A stretch of DNA of 64,000 nucleotides from Flavobacterium kayseriense (GTDB taxonomy: Bacteria > Bacteroidota > Bacteroidia > Flavobacteriales > Flavobacteriaceae). This document shows, piece after piece, positions 60,892-64,000 of the stretch. The stretch spans positions 112,920 to 176,919 of the forward strand of contig NZ_JACRUI010000006.1 of the NCBI RefSeq assembly GCF_014305095.1. Direction: 5' to 3'. The first letter of the stretch is position 1. Each line of letters begins with the position of its first letter. A model generated the notes under the pieces. It did no database searches. It saw only the letters and a program-made list of their open reading frames with translations, and had not been told where the DNA came from. Position numbers and translations under genes: made by a program.

Positions 60892-60892
60892 A

Positions 60893-61360
60893 ATGAAATT
60901 TGAACTAAAATTTATAACTGATTACGGACAATTCTATATTGCTGACAAAAATGCGAAAGGAAATACTGGTTCCGAAAAGTTTTGGACTGACGAAGCATTC
61001 ACCGACAGACTTGCAATAGAAGATGGAATAATTGGCGTTGGAATTGCGAATGATGAAGGAATAGTAAATTGTGAATTTGAAATTTTAGATTCTGAAAGCT
61101 TAATTAAAGATTTTGACGAATTTGACCACGTAGTTGAAGCTAGTATAAATATTCATTCTGGAATTTTACAAATATTGGATTGCCCACATTCCGAAATTGA
61201 AATTGAAACCGAAATTGAAAATGGTGAATACAGAATACGTGTTTATTCGTTAAATTTGGAAACAGCTTTTAATGAAAATCCAAACGATTGTTATAAAATA
61301 GAAATGTGGAAAGAAGTTTATTCGACACGGAATGTTTTAAAAAGATATACTGAAAAATAA
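60893..61360 (+). CDS. Cassette 1: ComJ/Nin-like protein, 155 residues
   Basis: No signal peptide. The order LKFITDYGQFYIADKN, FWTDEAFTDRLAIEDGIIGVGIAN, EGIVNCEFEILDS, HSGILQILDCP and IENGEYRIRVYSLNLE resembles B. subtilis ComJ (Nin), the inhibitor of the competence nuclease NucA, whose sequence has a similar WTDEA...A..DGAI block and a -GDYQL- strand; this comparison is from memory and weak. No nuclease gene is beside it. It could be a free-standing inhibitor or immunity protein. It is acidic, single-domain, and oriented with the attC at its 3' side. Confidence 0.55.
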   Translation: MKFELKFITDYGQFYIADKNAKGNTGSEKFWTDEAFTDRLAIEDGIIGVGIANDEGIVNCEFEILDSESLIKDFDEFDHVVEASINIHSGILQILDCPHSEIEIETEIENGEYRIRVYSLNLETAFNENPNDCYKIEMWKEVYSTRNVLKRYTEK

Positions 61361-61364
61361 GCAC

Positions 61365-61494
61365 TGGCTATAACCGCTGTTTTGATATAGCTGGAATTTA
61401 GTGGAATTGCCGTTCCGCATCAAATTTTCGTTAAGCCGAAAATTGACCGGTTACGAACTTCCAGCCATCTCAAAGCAGCATAACGTTAACATTA
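61365..61494 (+). repeat. attC-like site 1, 130 bp
   Basis: Left end TGGCTATAAC, right end GTTAACATTA. GCTG, TTTGA and GCTGGAA (61376-61396) pair with TTCCAGC, TCAAA and CAGC (61459-61479). The core AGTGGAATT starts at 61400 and the inner hairpin ATTTTCG/CGAAAAT is at 61424-61443. About 90% identical to site 3. Confidence 0.75.
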
Positions 61495-61510
61495 ACCACG
61501 GTGTTAGTAG

Positions 61511-61738
61511 CTAAAGTTTTTCTATTTCTTCCTTTACCCATTCCCAATATGAAACATATTTAGTTTCTTTAGGTACTTTATAAAGCGTTCCAAATTCTTT
61601 AATAATTTCATTAACTGTGTTAATAGCTAAAATTTTTGATACTGTAATTGTATCTGCTTCAATATTTTGCTTAATATTAAATATTAAAGTACCCATTGCT
61701 TTATCGACTAACTCTAATGCTTTATCTTTTGCTTCCAT
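61511..61738 (-). CDS. Cassette 2: small hypothetical protein, 75 residues
   Basis: Helical, acidic: KALELVDKAMGTLIF, VSKILAINTVNEIIKEFGTLYKVP, YVSYWEWVKEEIEKL. Proteins of the form KAxELVDKF...AINTVNEII...YWxEVKEEI are very common in Bacteroidota prophages and plasmids, but I know no function. It is antisense to the array and 1 bp after the partner gene. Confidence 0.6.
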   Translation of the reverse strand: MEAKDKALELVDKAMGTLIFNIKQNIEADTITVSKILAINTVNEIIKEFGTLYKVPKETKYVSYWEWVKEEIEKL

Positions 61739-61739
61739 T

Positions 61740-61973
61740 TTATTTAATATTATCTAATGAATAAGAATTTAATATGTTTTGTTCAACTAAATCAGATCTA
61801 ATGTCCCCACAAGAATCTGTTACACCTGTTTTAGTGTTTTCACTTGCTTTTTTTAATGCTTTAGTAACGTGCATTTTTGCAAATTCAATCATCCATTGTT
61901 CAACTTGTTTTGGAGCTGGTTGTTTATAATTAATAGCTATAACTTCATTTAATAAAAAATATTCTGCTGTCAT
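61740..61973 (-). CDS. Cassette 2: small hypothetical protein, 77 residues
   Basis: MTAEYFLLNEVIAINYKQPAPKQVEQWMIEFAKMHVTKALKKASENTK resembles the phage/plasmid family in which a short helix is followed by an (A/E)xHVxKAL motif and a C-terminal YSLDNIK (NSYSLDNIK here). It is the first gene of a two-gene unit read against the array direction. The ATG at 61973 is chosen over 62012 because the latter extends towards the attC site. Confidence 0.55.
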   Translation of the reverse strand: MTAEYFLLNEVIAINYKQPAPKQVEQWMIEFAKMHVTKALKKASENTKTGVTDSCGDIRSDLVEQNILNSYSLDNIK

Positions 61974-62011
61974 AATAATTATATTTTTAGTTTGATTAAT
62001 AATAAGTGGCA

Positions 62012-62137
62012 TAATGTTAACACACGTTTGTAACTATTGCGGGCTTAGTGGAATTGCATTTTTAATTATTGTGTATTTTAAGCCGAAAAAACAGTTTTCA
62101 TAATCCGCAACATTTACAAGCGTTTTCCGTTGCTGTA
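62012..62137 (+). repeat. attC-like site 2, 126 bp
   Basis: Left TAATGTTAAC, right GTTGCTGTA. CGTTTGTAA and TTGCGG on the left pair with CCGCAA and TTACAAGCG on the right. The core AGTGGAATT starts at 62047. The most diverged of the five. Confidence 0.65.
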
Positions 62138-62186
62138 AATAATGGCGTAGCAGGAGAGAATTAGATGGAAGACAAATATTTTGCTT

Positions 62187-62535
62187 CGATCAACAGAATT
62201 GAATTTGTAGCAGAATTTTTATTGACGAAATCGTTAAGCGAAAAATACTCTGCTCCTATCAACAGAATTGAAATTGTAGCAAAATTTAAATTGACAAAAT
62301 CGGTAAACGGAAAATGATTTCCTTCGATCAACAGAATTGAATTTGTAGTAGAATTGTTTTTCACGAAATTGTTAAGCAGAAAGTGATTTTCTTCGATCAA
62401 AATAATTAAATTCGTAGTAGAATTTTTAATGACGAAATCGGTTAGCGAAAAATTTTCGGCTTCGATCAACAGAATTGACTTTGTAGCCAAATATTATGCA
62501 GAAAATAGAATGACGAAAATATATAAAAAATTACA
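62187..62535. repeat. Cassette 3: five 69-bp tandem repeats
   Basis: ATCAACAGAATTGA-type starts lie at 62189, 62258, 62327, 62396 and 62465, each 69 bp apart. The unit holds a TTAAGCGAAAAAT-like stretch (resembling the attC inner hairpin). Because 69 is divisible by three, the reverse strand keeps an open frame (about 109 codons, 23-residue period), but it is probably a side-effect. No other gene is seen in this cassette. Confidence 0.75.
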
Positions 62536-62664
62536 TACAGCAACAACTGTTTTGAGCTAGCTGGAATTTAGTGGAATTATCGTTTCGCATCAAGTTTTCG
62601 TTAAGCAGAAAAATTAGCGGTTACGAACTTCCAGCCACCTCAAAGCAGCAAACCGTTGGCACCT
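62536..62664 (+). repeat. attC-like site 3, 129 bp
   Basis: Left TACAGCAAC, right GTTGGCACCT. CTGTTTTGAG...GCTGGAA pairs with TTCCAGC...CTCAAAGCAG. Core AGTGGAATT at 62570. Nearly identical inside to site 1 while the end bases differ. Confidence 0.75.
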
Positions 62665-62676
62665 ATTTTAGAAAAA

Positions 62677-63123
62677 ATGACGAAACACATTAAAATATTC
62701 TTATTATTTTTCACATTATTTGCTTGTGAACAAAATGCAACCGAAATGAAGACACCTAAAAATGCACAAGATAAGTTTGCGGAATTTATTGCGAAAAAAA
62801 AGTTTATTGAAGAAAATTATTATCCAGGAATTGCTGATAAAAAAATGCGACCAATTTTTACAGAGAAAATAAATCAAGTCGCTAACGATTTTAAAATTGT
62901 TTCCGATTCAGAAAAACCGACAGATTTAAAATACCAAGAAAAAATAAAAATTGGACTTTTACGATTTTCAGATGTTTATATGGATTTAGATACAGAAGAC
63001 AGAGAACGTGTTTGCTCCTATTTTGAAGAATTAATGGATATTGTTGAATTAGAAAGTTCTGAAGGTCAATTAAATAATTTTATGTACGGATTTGACCCAA
63101 ATGAAATGACAAAAAAGAATTAG
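62677..63123 (+). CDS. Cassette 4: lipoprotein of unknown function, 148 residues
   Basis: MTKHIKIFLLFFTLFACEQNATEM has a lipobox (LFAC). The mature part is charged and helical (DKFAEFIAKKKFIEENYYPGI, EKINQVANDFKIVSDSEKPTDLKYQEKIKIGLLRFSDVYMDLDTEDRERVCSYFEELMDIVELE). It resembles the DUF4844 proteins often met in such cassettes, but I am unsure. Shares a cassette with the small basic gene 2 bp downstream. Confidence 0.65.
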   Translation: MTKHIKIFLLFFTLFACEQNATEMKTPKNAQDKFAEFIAKKKFIEENYYPGIADKKMRPIFTEKINQVANDFKIVSDSEKPTDLKYQEKIKIGLLRFSDVYMDLDTEDRERVCSYFEELMDIVELESSEGQLNNFMYGFDPNEMTKKN

Positions 63124-63125
63124 AA

Positions 63126-63269
63126 ATGTCAAATAAAAGAAAAGGAGTTTTAACAACTGATTCAGAATGGCGAAAACATTTGCGAAAAATTGGAAAACGA
63201 ATTTTTTGGAAAGGCGAACGTTTAGCTGAAAAGAAAATGATTAATAAAGAAACTAAGCAATCTGAATAG
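63126..63269 (+). CDS. Cassette 4: small basic protein, 47 residues
   Basis: ATG at 63126, TAG at 63267-63269. The product is Lys/Arg-rich (MSNKRKGVLTTDSEWRKHLR, then KIGKRIFWKGERLAEKK). It starts 2 bp after the lipoprotein stop and ends just before the attC-like hairpin, a good fit for a real cassette gene. Function unknown. Confidence 0.5.
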   Translation: MSNKRKGVLTTDSEWRKHLRKIGKRIFWKGERLAEKKMINKETKQSE

Positions 63270-63276
63270 AAAAAAC

Positions 63277-63407
63277 AGGTGCCAACACTCGTTTTGCCGT
63301 ATTTGGGTCTTTAGTGGAATTACCGTTTTAATTCGTATTTTCGTTTAGCCGAAAATAATCGTTTTCAAAACTCCCAAACACGGCAAAGCGAGGAAACGTT
63401 ATAATAT
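63277..63407 (+). repeat. attC-like site 4, 131 bp
   Basis: Left AGGTGCCAAC, right GTTATAATAT. CTCGTTTTGCCGTATTTGGG (63288-63307) pairs with 63373-63392, 18 of 20 positions plus wobble. Core AGTGGAATT at 63313, inner hairpin ATTTTCG/CGAAAAT. Confidence 0.8.
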
Positions 63408-63511
63408 AAATTTCGCCAAATTTTGCGGTGAAAAAAGTACCTACTTCGCTCCTTCTCAGAAAATAATCTGCATTCTAAAAAATTGATGATTCTTAAGAAC
63501 GTTTTGAAAAA

Positions 63512-63770
63512 GTTTGCGTCGAAATAAATTCTGGTGAAATCGTTAAGCAGAAAGTAATTTGATTAAATGAAAGTGATGCAGTTTGCGTCGAAAAATATTG
63601 TGGTGAAAATCATTAAGCCGAAAATAATTTGCTTCAATTAAAGTGATGCAGTTTGCGTCGAAAAAAATTGTGGCGAATTCATTAAGCCGAAAATAATTTG
63701 CTTCAATTAAAGCGATGCAGTTTCTAGCCAAAAGTATTGCGGTGAAAAATTGAATAATGACGAAGTTTTG
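63512..63770. repeat. Cassette 5: about four 69-70-bp tandem repeats
   Basis: GTTTGCGTCG-type units lie at 63512, 63581, 63651 and, diverged, near 63721. The unit aligns with that of cassette 3 through GCTTC-AT-AA, TTTG, GAAATC and TTAAGC-GAAAAT blocks. No convincing gene is in this cassette. Confidence 0.7.
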
Positions 63771-63783
63771 TGCTGAATAATAC

Positions 63784-63914
63784 ATATTATAACACCGGTT
63801 TAGCATGATGGAGAATTTAGTGGAATTACCGTTTATTTTCATATATTCGTGTAGCCAAAAATAATCTGCTTAAATGTTCCCCACCACGCTAAGCCGGGAA
63901 CCGTTAGCGGTCAG
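63784..63914 (+). repeat. attC-like site 5, 131 bp
   Basis: Left ATATTATAAC, right GTTAGCGGTCAG. CCGGTTTAGCATGATGGAG pairs with CCCCACCACGCTAAGCCGG along its whole length counting G-T pairs. Core AGTGGAATT at 63819. Confidence 0.8.
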
Positions 63915-63928
63915 TTTGGGAAGTGACA

Positions 63929-63946
63929 AATCCTGAAATAGGTTGA
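63929..63946 (+). repeat. Short element shared by cassettes 1 and 6, copy 2
   Basis: AATCCTGAAATAGGTTGA, 17 of 18 bases as at 60874-60891. Could be an insertion-sequence end or a conserved leader ahead of a gene. Confidence 0.55.
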
Positions 63947-63973
63947 CTAAAAATTAAACACTTTTAGTAAACT

Positions 63974-64000
63974 ATGAAACCCACAAAAAAAGAACAGTGT
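63974..64000 (+). CDS. Cassette 6: start of a reading frame, cut by the window edge
   Basis: ATG at 63974 opens MKPTKKEQC before the edge. Too short to identify. Its upstream region (shared element at 63929) makes a transposase or another cassette gene equally possible. Confidence 0.35.

Larger units (their letters stand above)
60847..64000 (+). mobile_element. Integron-like gene cassette array (CALIN-type), no integrase in view
   Basis: Five complete cassettes and the start of a sixth lie head to tail. Starting from the T after each G of the boundary GTT, they run 60848-61485, 61486-62129, 62130-62655, 62656-63398, 63399-63903 and 63904 onward. Each ends in a 126-131-bp imperfect hairpin sharing AGTGGAATT and a CGTT(A/T)AGCCGAAAAT-like inner stem. 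Each cassette's first about 10 bases are repeated in inverted form at the left of its own hairpin, as in integron attC geometry. Only small proteins, repeats or unknown genes are carried. No tyrosine recombinase gene lies in the window. Confidence 0.7.

Noticed and set aside
62161..62490. Reverse-strand open frame of about 109 codons with a 23-residue period
   Set aside because: It spans the 69-bp tandem repeats; a period divisible by three keeps any frame open, and the product is low-complexity with no start signal. Treated as repeat DNA.
62187..63770. Possible CRISPR array in the 69-bp repeats
   Set aside because: The whole unit repeats with scattered differences; there are no constant repeats alternating with unique spacers and no cas genes.
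63543..63842. Reverse-strand frame of about 99 codons at the end of cassette 5
   Set aside because: It runs through the repeats and into the attC-like hairpin; the sequence is explained by those elements.
1..64000. tRNA, rRNA, riboswitch or prophage regions
   Set aside because: No cloverleaf, rRNA segment or known riboswitch core was recognised by eye, and no set of phage structural genes is present; the tail-fibre-like protein stands alone.

Overview
The window is AT-rich bacterial chromosome from a member of the Bacteroidota, most likely Flavobacterium or a close relative. The evidence is seen in the sequence: many starts are preceded by the TAnnTTTG -7 box of this phylum rather than a Shine-Dalgarno, one secreted protein carries a type IX secretion sorting domain, and the gene families are typical of flavobacteria (fused E1 alpha/beta 2-oxoacid dehydrogenase, fused ResB-CcsA cytochrome c biogenesis protein, and a menaquinone gene cluster interleaved with PH-domain proteins). 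No rRNA, tRNA or CRISPR array was found. Most operons end in recognisable stem-loop terminators, several of them bidirectional.

Layout. 1-2.9 kb: end of a Na+/solute symporter, a 35-residue membrane peptide and a PIG-L deacetylase. 3-8.5 kb: two paralogous secreted Tyr-rich proteins, a small membrane protein, an outer membrane barrel, an AI-2E family exporter and a short MscS protein. 8.5-12.5 kb: a tightly packed reverse-strand operon (DUF2520 Rossmann protein, KdsC-like phosphatase, UbiA prenyltransferase, Maf), then a NUDIX/unknown pair. 12.9-16.1 kb: cytochrome c assembly protein. 16.5-20.6 kb: a T9SS protein plus a 1202-residue protein built from phage tail-fibre-like and adhesin-head-like repeats. 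20.8-24.9 kb: Dus, an ECF sigma/anti-sigma pair, glutathione peroxidase and an acetyltransferase. 24.9-37.5 kb: menD, menB, menA and menC with M28 peptidase, CvfB-like, kinase-like, PH-domain, metallo-hydrolase and TPR genes between them. 37.6-42.7 kb: ion and amino-acid transport. 43-53.8 kb: an envelope/stress region with an Mla-type ABC system, Dps, succinate-semialdehyde dehydrogenase, YtxH, several 50-70-residue membrane proteins and an M23 peptidase. Four or five of its transcription units share a 20-bp dyad upstream. 54.3-60.5 kb: branched-chain/pyruvate-type E1, a peptidase-like/beta-barrel fusion and a LOG-family protein.

60.85-64.0 kb is the most unusual part: an array of at least five complete cassettes of about 0.5-0.75 kb. 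Each ends in a 126-131-bp imperfect hairpin with a common core (AGTGGAATT followed by a CGTT(A/T)AGCCGAAAAT-like inner hairpin). Each cassette also begins with GTT plus about 7 private bases that are repeated in inverted form at the start of its own hairpin. This is the geometry expected of integron gene cassettes with attC sites, but no integrase is present in the window. Two cassettes hold no convincing gene; instead they carry related 69-bp-period tandem repeats. I regard this array as the best candidate for an undescribed system, read as an integron-like (CALIN-type) array of a flavobacterial attC family.
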